A DNA stretch of 64,000 nt from Chamaecyparis obtusa (taxonomy: Eukaryota > Streptophyta > Pinopsida > Cupressales > Cupressaceae). The DNA lies in contig BSBK01000871.1 in assembly GCA_027943335.1 (NCBI GenBank), positions 384,501 through 448,500 on the forward strand, written 5' to 3'. Positions 49,955 to 60,720 of this stretch are shown piece by piece; the first letter of the stretch is position 1, and the number at the start of each line of letters is the position of its first letter. The notes under the pieces are model-generated. The model ran no database searches. It saw only the letters and a program-made list of their open reading frames with translations, and was not told the DNA's origin. The translations under genes were made by a program, and so were the position numbers.

Positions 49955-50220
49955 GTATTTTGGGATTCAATTGCGAGCACGTCCTCCTCAATTTTCCCAC
50001 CCTGTAAACCTGAAGCCAACATCTCTAAATCATGACTAATGTCAACATAAAGAACTGCATTATCATGCATCATGAAGGCATCATCAGCTTGGTATTGAAA
50101 ATCGCTCTTAAGTTTCCCACTGATATAGTCCTAGACCTCTATGAATCCAACAACCGAGCATGAAACAAGGTTTCATCCATCAGGGAAGATGTCAAGTTCT
50201 CCTTGACATTTGGTGTTGGG
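49955..50220 (-). pseudogene. fragment of SMU1-like WD40 splicing factor gene
   Basis: One minus-strand frame from 50,219 reads [68 protein letters not shown] and SGLQGGKI. This follows the first WD40 repeats of plant and animal SMU1 (pattern 'SPDGQ.[53 protein letters not shown]'), a nuclear spliceosome protein. Two stops replace Gln (PDG*NL) and Trp (EV*DY), both C-to-T or G-to-A type changes. Similarity stops sharply at GGKI, so only about 85 codons are present. It lies inside the cargo segment of the candidate transposon and is a captured or inserted gene fragment. Confidence 0.72.
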
Positions 50221-52029
50221 GAATTCTCAGGAAATGATAATCTCTTAATATTGAAATTGCGTTATAGATTATCATGTTCTCGAATGCCAATACTGTTGAT
50301 GTGCAAAACCAATTCTCATTGTCATCGACCAGTCTAACCTAACAAAGCTTTGAAAACTTCATTTTTGGATACCTTTTACTAGTTCTACTACTCCTATCTA
50401 TAATTCCATATGTCGTGCTCTGCAGGTGGGCATTCTGTCAAACATTTTACATATACGAGCCCCTAATTCTAAGGTTACAATAAGAAAGTGGAGTGCCCTT
50501 CTACTACCTCCCACAACTCACCAACCAACCAAAAAGGATTAAGGGTAATCCCAAACTCTTTTGATGGTATAACACAACCAAACAAATGTATTTCTATCCC
50601 AATAAACTCCCTTTGCAAAGTTACACACTCAATCAAACTTCAAAGCCTTTTTGGCTTTAGGGACACTAGGCCTAAAACTAACTTATTGATAGAACTCTTC
50701 ACCAATGGACTTCCTGACTACTCCCAAGCATTTAGATGGTCCTCATATGACCTAAGGCCTCTAAAATAACACTTTTTTTATTCCCACCAAAACTGTACCA
50801 TGGCAAACTAGACCTGCACGCCAATTTCCTTGTAGCCTTCTCAATAGAGGTTTTCTACTTTAATTTTTGTACAACTGAGTATCTTGATACAATTAGGGCA
50901 TTTTTAGACACCCATTTGGAATTTATTTAAGATCCCAAAGCCTTTCCTTCCAACTCCACTCCAGTGCCACCTAACACCCACTTGGACACAGACCTAATTG
51001 GCCTAATTAAGCTTGGTTTACAAAGCAAGTATGAGGTGTAGGGTTCATGGAACTGGTAAAATGATTCAGATATTCTTCTCCAACACCAAATGACTCAAAA
51101 CCACCTTTACTTCACTCACTTATCTATTCTATGCACTTGTTTACAACTTTCTTCTACTTTCTAAACTGAATCCTCTCAAAAATTCAGACTAGGGCCTGAT
51201 GCATGAAGGCCTTTCCTTTGAACCACTACATGAGCCTTTAGAATCCATTGAAAAATAGACCTAACTTGCATTTTCCAAATTCTTAGGTTAAACCCACGGC
51301 TAGAATGCAAGTTAGGCCTCCATTAGTGTTTAGGGTCCTAGAAAAGCTTGCTTCCTAGACTGTTTCGAAAAGAATTGAAATAACTTTAACAAATGAAACT
51401 AAAAAATTCTTCAAATCAACAAAAAATTTTCACTAACATGCAATACAATATTCCCACATTCAAATCATGACCCTGTAAGTTCGTACACGCCCGTACAACT
51501 CTGAGAAAATGGCTCAAAATGGTTTGTATTCCTCCTTTATGGCATCAGTTTACAAAAATCAACTTCTTACCATTATGGTTCAAAGTGATGAGCATATATA
51601 ACCTTCAAAATGAAGGTATATCAATTTGAGAACCCATTTGACTCTTGGGTTTCCAATTCCAATCTCTCGAGAAATTTTTAGAAAGTTGCAACAGCAACTT
51701 TTATTGCATTTTTGCAATTTTGCAAAATATGCCATTTTATGAACTTGATAGAGTTTATGATTTCTTTTTGAGATCAAAACCTATCAACATGATTTTTCAA
51801 GTGAAAATAATCTAAAATCAACCTTTAAGACTCCCATAAGCCTAACCTAGCAAATTATCACTAACTAGGTGTAACCCCATGACCTAAGGTATCTTAGGCT
51901 TATAACATTGCCAAAAGATCCTTGATCACACATTATGGATTCCAAACCAAAAATTAGGATGATCTATTTAGATCCATCCTATTTATTACAAACATAACAA
52001 TGCAATTCAAATTCCTACTACTAGAGGGT
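50221..52029. other. middle part of the cargo segment, no recognised gene
   Basis: A 93-codon plus frame at 50,488 and short minus frames show no family signature. I could not extend the SMU1 similarity upstream into this stretch, although introns could hide further exons. Confidence 0.4.
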
Positions 52030-54245
52030 GCCCTACACCAGCCCTAGAAGATCGCTGCCCAATCGTGCTTAGTGCACCTTCCAGGGTCACTTGGGTCGAG
52101 TGTGGTCGCGAGCATTCCGGTGACTCTATGGGTATAGAATAGGGTTTTCACTGGCATTTACTCAGCCAATCGGAGCTAATGGAGAAAATGGTTCAATGCT
52201 AGGTCAGACGGTTTGAAAGATATGTTGCTGAGCCACTTTCAACTGACCCTCATTGCAAGTTTTGGCATTGACTGAGATCACCTTCCTAATGCAAATGAAG
52301 TCGAATCACCCAAAACTGAGAGAGGTTATTGTAGACCTCAAAACATGATCTAGTAGCACCTAATGGTTTTTTGATACCTCTCACGAAGTTCAAGATATGA
52401 GCCCTGAAAGATCACTGCCCAATCATGCTTAGTGCACCTTGGGGTCACTTGGAGTCGAGCGTGGTCGCGAGTGTTCCGGTGACTCTGTGGGTAGAAAAGG
52501 GTTGTCACTGGTTTTTACCTGGCCAACCAGAGCTGATGGAGTAGATAGTTCGATGCTAGGTTAGATGGTTTGAAAGATACGTTGTTGAGCCACTTTCAAT
52601 CGACCCTCACTGCAAGTTTTGGCATCGACTGAGATCACCTTGCCAAATTTCAAACAAAGTCGAATCACCCAAAACTGAGAGAGGTTATTGTAGACCTCAA
52701 AAACATGATCCCATATCACCTAATGGTTTGTCAATACCTCTCATGAAGTCTGAGATACGAGCCCCGGAAGATCACTACCCAATTGTGCTTAATGCACCTT
52801 GGGGTCACTTAGGTCGAGTGTGGTCGCGAGTGTTCTGGTGACTCTATGGGTAGGAATGGGGTTGTCACTACTATTTACCTGGCAATCAGAGCTGATGGAG
52901 TAGATGGTTCGATGCCAAGTCAAACAGTTTGAAAGATACGCTACTGAGCCACTTTCAACTGACCCTCACTGCAAGTTTTGGCATCGACTGAGATCACATT
53001 GCCAAATGCAAACAAAGTCGAATCACCCAAAATTGAGAGAGGTTATTGTAGACCTCAAAAAAATGATCTCGTATCACCTAACATTTTTTTGATACCTCTC
53101 ATGAAGTCTGAGATACGAGCCCTGGAAGATCGCTGCCCAATTGTGCTTAGTGCACCTTGGGGTCACTTGGGTCGAGCGTGGTCGCGAGCATTTCGGTGAC
53201 TCTGTGGGTAGAATGGGGTTGTCACTAGCATTTACCCAGCCAACTAAAGCTGATGGAGTAGATGGTTCGATGCCAGGTCAGACGGTTTGAAAGATACACT
53301 GCTGAGCCACTTTCAACTGACCCTCACTGCAAGTTTTGGCATCAACTGAGATCACCTTGCCAAATGCAAATGAAGTTGAATCACCCAAAATTGAGAGAGG
53401 TTATTGTAGACCTCAAAAACATGATCCTATAGCACCTAATGATTTGTTGATACCTCTCACGAAGTCTGAGATACGAGCCCCGGAAGATCGCTGCCCAATC
53501 GTGCTTAGTGCACCTTGGGTTTACTTGGGTCGAGCGTGGTCGCGAGCGTTCCAGTGACTTTGTGGGTAGAACGGGGTTGTCACTGGTGTTTACCTAGACA
53601 ACCAGAGTAGATGGTTTGATGCCAAGTCGAATGGTTTGAAAGATACACTGCTGAGCCACTTTCAACTGACCCTCACTGTAAGTTTTGGCATCGACTGAGA
53701 TCGCCTTGCCAAATGCAAACGAAGTCGAATCACCCAAAACTGAGAGAGGTTATTGTAGACCTCAAAAACACAATCCTATATCACCTAATGGTTTTTCAAT
53801 ACCTCTCATGAAGTCCAAGATATGAGCCCCGAAAGATCACTGCCCAATCATGCTTAGTGCACCTTGGGGTCACTTGGGTCGAGCGTTGTCGCGAGTGTTT
53901 TGGTGACTCTGTGGGTAGAAAAGGGTTGTCACTGGTGTTTACCTGGCCAACCAAAGCTGATGGAGTAGATGGTTTGATGCCACATCAGATGGTTTGAAAG
54001 ATACACTACTGAGCCACTTTCGACTGACCCTCACTACAAGTTTTGGCATCGACTGAGATCACCTTGCCAAATGCAAATGAAGTCAAATCACCCAAAATCA
54101 AGAGAGGTTATTGTAGACCTCAAAAACATGATCTTGTAGCACCTAACAATTTTTCGATACCTCTCATGAAGTCTGAGATACAAGCCCCGAAATATCACTG
54201 CCAATTTGAAAGATACATTGTTGAGCCGCTTTCAACTGACTGTTA
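52030..54245. repeat. tandem repeat of ~358 bp, about six copies
   Basis: The phrase GATC(G/A)CTGCCCAAT recurs at about 52,050, 52,410, 52,770, 53,128, 53,486, 53,835 and 54,193, so the period is about 358-360 bp (one spacing 349). The unit includes TCGAGCGTGGTCGCGAGCG and AAGTTTTGGCATCGACTGAG. The last copy is cut and joined out of phase (CACTGCC then AATTTGAAAGATACA). Open frames that recur in the units (ASTEITLPNANEVESPK) follow from the repeat, and I do not consider them genes. It is more GC-rich than its flanks. Confidence 0.93.
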
Positions 54246-54308
54246 GTGGTATGTTTGAAATTTGAACTGTGAAATTAATCATGATTAAGGTTGTGAAATT
54301 TGTATTGT

Positions 54309-54336
54309 GGAGCTTATTATGTTTGAGGTTTAACTT
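54309..54336. repeat. 28-bp direct repeat, right copy
   Basis: Identical to 48,880-48,907, 64 bp past the end of the 358-bp array. Confidence 0.85.
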
Positions 54337-54784
54337 TTATAGATTGTTTGAAATGCTAAAAAATAATATCCTTAAAGCATTAGAAACAACAATCAAACAT
54401 GTAAGAATTCAAACCATGCAAATGACATAAGTATATGACATGTAAGATCCCTTCTTGGTACTATTGGCCACCCATACATGATTTTGGTCATAAGTCCTTA
54501 TGAAGAGTTTTAGGACATTTAACTTTTAAATCAAATTGATTGTTACAAATTGCCATTGTAGGCTTCAAAAGATCTTAATTAACCATTAAGGATCCTTTTG
54601 TCCTTCTATCTCTGATTGGATCCATGGTGACCATAGGCGTCTTCATAGGTGCTCCTGCACAAGTTACAATCCACATACAAAACCAAGTTTATTGACTCAA
54701 AATACAATCTAAGAAAGGTCAAATTAATGTATTGAAATTAAGCTTAACAAACTTAGAAAACAATGCACTAAGTTAACTTATTAC

Positions 54785-57593
54785 CTAGTCAAGTGTTCCT
54801 GAAAGGTCATCTCTTTGCTTCAGGGTTTCCAATAGTGCTTCATGATCAGCAGTAGTAATAGTCCAAAGTTCTTTTGTCTTTGGTCTTCCTTGATGCTTTG
54901 ACAACTTGACATTTGTTGCTATAACAAGGTGTGAATACATGAGAATAGTTTTGTGCTTCTCATAGTCTTCAAATGCGGGAACTCCATTCTTTCTAATCAT
55001 GTATGTTCGCAGCCATGTTCCCGCAACAACAACTGAACTAGTAGGATATGTGAATCCATCACCATCTGTCATCAGTTGTACAAGCTTTTGTTTACCTCGT
55101 ACACAATGTGCTAACCAATAATCTGACCTCTCATCATTCCCCTACGGTGCAACCAATGCAAAAACATCTCCTAGCTTCAGAAGATCTGAAAAATGGTCAT
55201 AGTCAACTGAAGTGTCCATGTCATCATTTCTTATAGAGAGTGTCAAAGATAAAGGAGTCAGATACTATGGAACCCATCTATCCACCCGCTCACTTGACTC
55301 GCAATGATCCCAATCATACTGAAAACACATGGGGAAAAAACAAGCCAACTCTCATGTCCAAATGGTCCATGTACTACTATTGGAGCTTTGGAATGAATGC
55401 ATTTTTGAAGAGTCTTTCACTATTTGACAATCCAATCTATCTCCTATACTTCCCTCCTCAACCAACCAAAAGAATCTATGCACTATAGAATCAAGAGTCC
55501 CCCCTGTGACAATGCTAAAGTACACCAATCAACAATAGAACGAGCATCAAGAAGTACAGCACCTGAAATCCTCAATTACTCCTTAACTAGAGCTCTCTTC
55601 ACACACGCACCTGCTCCATCATGCTCCCCTTTCCCATGCCCTAACTCAAAAAAACTCCAAATATGAGGTACACCTCTCTCCACATGCATTCTACACAACC
55701 AATAAAACATTCTAGCATTCTTAAATTGACTGGTGCAATTATCCGACCAAATGAGATGCCTATCCATAGCAATACCATTTTCCTGCAAGAAGTCAAAATA
55801 GTTATGGAAACAATGTTGAACAAACTCATGAGAGTGAGACCTATCATCGCTCATATAAAAATGGTACTCTTTGATTATCTTTCGCTCATCTTTTGTGCTT
55901 TCAGGGGAATGTCTATATGTGATGTGTACAAAAATAGCAACCTGTATGGAATTGTAATATTGAGCTTGAGTCTCATTTTGGGGCTGCAATGTATAGTTCT
56001 CCACAAAGTCTACAACGGATATAATAGTTCCAATGGGGAAAGTGTCCTTACATGTCCTAAATTGTTGATCCAACCATTGAGACCTGTGACTATGCCTTGC
56101 ATACTTGTAAAAAAGATTTGTCTTGAAATCTGAGATAAAATCAGCAACATTGTATTCTTTTGCAACTAGCTCACATCTAGAGCCTTCACCTCCACTCTTC
56201 AATGTATATTTCACTGTTTCATATACCTTTTTTTGGACAAGTGTCTTTCCAAAATTGTGTTCCAAACCCTCATGAAAACATGTTCTAAACTTGGACAAGC
56301 CACCACATTCTGAGCACTTGGCATTTAAGCAATCTTTTTTATAAAATAAACAACCATCATCTCTATGACATAAAAATTGATCTAGCAAGTCTCTTGATGA
56401 TTTGGGAAGACCACTTGCACCACAATCCTCTAGCATTTCATTAGTATGCAAAGTAGAATGAATGGACCGTAATAATTCATGATGCATTGAAAACTCAACA
56501 TGATATTTGCAACAACATGTATTTAGAATCTTAAGGGGTACACAATAAAATGGTTTCACAGATTCAAAAGACCTTTGTGATATTTTCAATGTTGGATGTG
56601 TCTCACAAAAAAATTTATACAACATTGTTTGACTTACCTCCACATAATGTTTAAGATGTGGAGTGTGGTCTCCATTTCCAACTCTCAACTTCAAGACATC
56701 CTTCACATTTGGTGACACTCTTGAGTTAGCATCCCAAAATTGTTGAATTTCATCCTTAACAACATCTATTAGCTTCTTATCGAAATGTGGAAGTATCCCA
56801 CCATAAGCCCATGTATCAATTTGAAGCGTATCATCAAGTCTTTCTCTTCTTGCAAGTTCTCTACCCAAAGTTTTACGGTCTATATTGAAGTCAACACAAG
56901 TTTGTCTCATCAAACGAGCCTTTCTCAACTGACGACTTACTAAGGAGGTTGTAATAACCCTCCGAGCAACTCTCTTGTCTTTTTCTCTTCTAGTCTTCCC
57001 AATGCTATTGAGAGCATTGAAAAGATTCTTCACAACAATGGCATTTCTCTCCATTTTCTTGTTCACACAAATCTTCAATTTCACAAGCACAGGTCTCATG
57101 TTTTTCATCTTTAACAACTGCACAAAAATTTGACATTGCTCAACCAATGTCTTGTTTCAAAAAAATTGATCATAAAGTCTTGAAGCCCACAACCTAACGT
57201 TCTATGTGACCTCTTTCCTTCCCAATTATTCATAATGTTCTCCTCAATTTCAATTAACCATTTAGGTATTCTTGAAAGCCCCGAATTTGAAGATTGATTA
57301 TCTTTATTGCAAGGGACTTCATTTCGCATATAATTTGGAGATGTATAACATTCATGTGGTTCTTCTGCAACATTTTTGTTCCCAAAGTCTACATTTTCAA
57401 TCTCCATCTGTGCATTTTCAAATTGAACATCCTCTTCACTTACAACTACATTTACGGGGTCACCTTGATTAATGTTTAACATACCTTCTCTCCTTCTTCA
57501 GTGATTTTCCTTATCTTTTTCCATATATGCTTGAATTTCATCATCTGTCAACTTCCTCTTGCGTTTAGCCTTTCAACAACTGTTGCTTCCCAT
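54785..57593 (-). pseudogene. DDE-like transposase relic of an unassigned family
   Basis: The minus strand from an ATG at 57,593 (MGSNSC, stop, KAKRKRKLTDDEIQAYMEKD) codes with few breaks to a stop at 54,785, in all about 900 residues. The largest open run is 523 codons (57,147-55,576). Order in that run: basic helical region (VARRVITTSLVSRQLRKARL, residues about 60-80); a Cys-rich box at residues 260-290 (CLFYKKDCLNAKCSECGG); then three acidic motifs: VVDFVENYTLQPQNETQAQY (D380), IWSDNCTSQFKN (D469) and LGHGKGEHDGAG (E508). Spacing D469-E508 fits a DDE nuclease. A C-terminal domain continues after a frameshift near 55.5 kb to 54,785 (FTYPTSSVVVAGTWLRTYMI). Breaks: two stops near the start, frameshifts near 57,145 and 55,500, and further stops near 55,360, 55,250 and 55,143. 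Similar motif sets occur in animal transposon proteins, perhaps Sola-type. I am not sure of the superfamily. Confidence 0.6.
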
Positions 57594-57731
57594 GGTGAGA
57601 CCAAAAGTCGACAAAAATCAAACAATGGGCCCCGAATCACTTTTTTTTTTCACAACGCGTGAAAAAAGTATCAAATCCCGTGATTGTCTGGTTTGTGGGG
57701 ACAGGGAATATTTTGGTAAAATATTACCTGG

Positions 57732-57765
57732 CAAAAATCAGGTATCCGATTTCATATCGGGTAAT
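57732..57765 (-). repeat. right candidate terminal inverted repeat
   Basis: On the plus strand AATCAGGTATCCGATTTCAT then ATCGGGTA. Inverted counterpart of 45,445-45,475. It lies 140 bp upstream of the transposase start. Confidence 0.5.
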
Positions 57766-57889
57766 CGATATTCTTAGGCTAATGATAAAAAGGTGGGAGC
57801 AAATGAAAAAAATTTAACTTTTACATATATTGATGTATATAATAGATATAAATAAAAGACGCATATGATATATATAATGTTTATTATAT

Positions 57890-58040
57890 ATATACTAATG
57901 TATTATAATATACTAATGTATTATATGTACTAATGTATTAAAATATACTAATGTATTATAATATACTAATGTATTATATATACTAACATGTCTATAATAT
58001 ATATATATAATACATATACTAATGTATACTAATACATTAT
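57890..58040. repeat. AT-rich minisatellite (TACTAATGTATTATA)
   Basis: About seven imperfect copies of 'tactaatgtattatata' spaced 17-30 bp apart. Confidence 0.8.
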
Positions 58041-58060
58041 ATATAATATTACAAATTTTG

Positions 58061-58189
58061 GAGAATCTCTTGCAGAAATATGGAAATTATAATCTTCCTC
58101 CTAGAGCATACATTAATGAAGTTCTTCGTGCCTTAGCAGAGGAAGCCAGCTGGATTGTTGAAGCTTATAGTACTACATACAAAAATGCG
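58061..58189 (+). pseudogene. possible host exon of an unrecognised gene
   Basis: After TTGCAG (acceptor-like, 58,076) or slightly upstream, the frame reads LLQKYGNYNLPPRAYINEVL and RALAEEASWIVEAYSTTYKN. It is followed by GCG and a GTATGT donor at 58,190. The sequence has normal amino-acid composition with no stop and stands out from the AT-rich flanks. It resembles a conserved plant domain, but I cannot name it with confidence. It is isolated, squeezed between the minisatellite and the palindromic satellite. Confidence 0.4.
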
Positions 58190-58339
58190 GTATGTATTTT
58201 TGGCCTAAATTTTTTTCTTGTTTCTTTCAGGTCATTAAAGGTGGTCAGCTAAATATTTGTATTAAATGTGCCTTTTACAAGTGTCGTAAACCCTAGCTAT
58301 GCAGAAATGGAGGCTTTGAAGAATAGTTCACTGGAGGTG

Positions 58340-60720
58340 GAGAGAGAGACTTCCTACGGGTCATGAGGACTCCCTAGGGGTCCTAACACATGATAAGGCA
58401 GACTAGGACACCTAGGGAGTCCCCATGACCCCTAAAGACACACTTGAGCATTCCAATGTGTCAAAAGGGGTCATGGGGACTCCCTAGGGGTCCTAGTATG
58501 CCTTATCACGCGTTAGGACCCCTAGGAAGTCCCCATGACCCCTTTTGACACATTGGAATGCTCAAGTGTGTCTTAAGAAGTCCTATGACCCCTTCATACA
58601 CACTTGAGCATTCCAATGTGTCAAAAGGGATCATGGGGACTCCCTAGGGGTCCTAGTACACCTTATCATACGTTAGGACCCCTAGGGAGTCCCCATGACT
58701 CCTTTTGACAATTTGGAACACTCAAGCATGTCCGAAGGGGTCCTAAGACCCCTTAAGACACACTTGAGCCTTCCAATGTGTCAAAAGGGGTCATGTGGAC
58801 ACCCTAGGGGTCTTAACGCGTGATAAGGCCTACTAGGACCCCTAGGGATTCCCCATGACCCCTTTTGACACATTGGAACACTCAAGTGTGTCTTAAGGGG
58901 TCTTAGGACCCCTTCAAACACACTTGAGCATTCCAAAGTGTCAAAAGAGGTCATGGGGACTTCGTAGGGGTCCTAACATATGATAAGGCATACTAGGACC
59001 CCTAGGGAGTCCCCATGAACCCTTTTGACATGTTAGAAGGCTCAAGTGTGTCTTAACGGGTCTTAAGACCCCTACAGACACACTTGAGCATTCCAATATG
59101 TCAAAAGGGGTCATGGGGACTCCCTAGGGGTCCTAGTATGCCTTATCACATGTTAGGACCCCTAGGGAGTCCCCATGACCCCTTTTGACACTTTGGAACA
59201 CTCAAGTGTGTCTGAAGGGTTCCTAAGACCCCTTAAGACACACTTGATCCTTCCAATGTGTCAAAAGGGGTCATCGGGACTTCCTAGGGGTCCTAACACG
59301 TGATAAGGCATACTAGGACCCCTAAGGAGTCCCACTGACCCCTTCTGACACATTGGAATGCTCAAGTGTGTCCGAAGGGGTCCTAGGACCCCTTAAGACA
59401 CACTTGAGCATTATAATGTGTCAAAAGGGGTCATGGGGACTTCCTAGGGGTCCTAATGTGTGATAAGGTGTACTAGGACCCCTAGAGAGTCCCCGTGATA
59501 CCTTTTGACATATTCAAATGCTCAAGTGTGTCTTAAGGGGTCCTAACAAGTGATAAGGTGTAATAGGACCGCTAGGAAGTCACCATGACCTCTTTTGACA
59601 CATTGGAATGCTCAAGTGTGTCTTAACAGCTCTTAGGACCCCTTCGGAAACACTTGAGCATTGCAATGTGTCAAAAGGGGTCATGGGGACTCCCTAGGGA
59701 TCCTAACATGTGATAAGGTGTACTAGGACCCCTAGGGAGTCCCCATGACCCCTTTTGACACATTGGAAGGCTCAAGTGTGTCTTAAGGGGTCTTAGGACC
59801 CCTTCAGACACACTTGAGTGGTCCAAAGTGTCAAACGGGGCCATGGGGACTCCCTAGGGGTCCTAAAGCCTTCTCACACATTAGGACTACTAGGAAGTCC
59901 CCATGACCTCTTTTGACACATTAGAATGCTCAAGTGTGTCTTAAGGGATCATAAGACCCCTTCAAACACACTTAGCAATTTAATGTGTCAAAAGGGGTCA
60001 TGGGGACTCCCTAGGGGTCCTAACACATGATAAGGCATACTAGGACCCCTAGGGACTCCCCATGACTATTTTTGACACATTAGAATGCTAAAGTGTGTCC
60101 CAAGAGGTCTTAGGACCCCTTAAGACACACTTGAGCATTCCAATGTGTCAAAAGGGGTCATGGGGACTCCATAGGGGTCCTAACGCGTGATAAGGCTTTA
60201 GGACCCCTAGGGAGTCCCCATGACCCCTTTTGACACTTTGGAACAATCAAGTGTGTCCGAAGGGGTCCTAATACCCCTTAAGACACACTTGAGCCTTTTG
60301 AAGTGTCAAAAGGGGTCATGGGGACTCCCTAGGGGTCCTAGTATGCCTTATCACATCTTAGGACCCCTAGGGAGCCCTCATGACCCCTCTTGACACATTG
60401 GAATGATCAAGTGTGTTTGAAGGTGTCCTAGGACCCCTTAAAACACACTTGAGCATTCTAATGTGTCAAAAGGGGGAATGGGGACTCCCTAGGTGTCTTA
60501 ATAAGCCTTATCACGTGTTAGGAACCCTAGGGAGTCCCCATGACCCCTTCTGACACTTTGGAACACTCAAGTGTGTTCGAAGGGTTCCTAAGACCCCTTA
60601 AGACACACTTGAGCATTCCAATGTATCAAAAGGGGTCATGGGGACTCCCTAGGGGTCCTAGTATGCCTTATCATGTGTTCAGACACCTAGGAAATCCCCA
60701 TGACCCATTTTGACACTTTG
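58340..60720. repeat. 160-bp double-palindrome satellite, about 15-16 units
   Basis: The phrase CCTTTTGACACATTGGAA recurs every 160 bp (58,541; 58,701; 58,861; 59,021; 59,181; 59,341; 59,501), with one short 90-bp unit near 59,501-59,591 and a few 158-bp units later. Each unit consists of two inverted halves. For example 59,102-59,135 and 59,154-59,187 are perfect 34-bp inverted arms around an 18-bp loop. A second dyad is centred on GGGGTCCTAGGACCCC between TGTGTC and GACACA. The loop (ACACGTGATAAGGCATAC) is found in both orientations among units. Rich in CCTAGG and GGGTCATGGGGACTCC. Its right edge is cut by the gypsy LTR at 60,721. Confidence 0.95.

Larger units (their letters stand above)
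45341..57780. mobile_element. candidate two-gene DNA transposon, about 12.4 kb with cargo
   Basis: The two ends carry the same motif in opposite orientation: TACCCGATATATTTTCGG at 45,445 on the plus strand and TACCCGATATGAAATCGG from about 57,763 on the minus strand, each followed by ATACCT. Immediately inside each end a gene starts and points inward: a spliced gene of unknown function at 45,653 (+) and a DDE-like transposase relic at 57,593 (-). Between the gene ends lies a 5.4-kb segment bounded by 28-bp direct repeats that contains a host gene fragment and a satellite. I infer a two-gene cut-and-paste element. The exact ends and target duplication are not established, and the superfamily is not assigned. 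Confidence 0.5.

Noticed and set aside
50488..50769. 93-codon plus frame
   Set aside because: Composition is not decisive, no family recognised, and the minus strand is equally open in places.
52904..54246. Repeated plus-strand frames beginning MASTEITLPNAN
   Set aside because: They recur because the 358-bp unit is repeated and carry changes unrelated to codon position. No family resemblance.
55663..56133. 156-codon plus frame
   Set aside because: It is the antisense shadow of the transposase relic on the minus strand.
58340..60720. CRISPR-like array
   Set aside because: Regular spacing suggested it, but the whole unit repeats, spacers are not unique, and this is eukaryotic DNA. It is a satellite.
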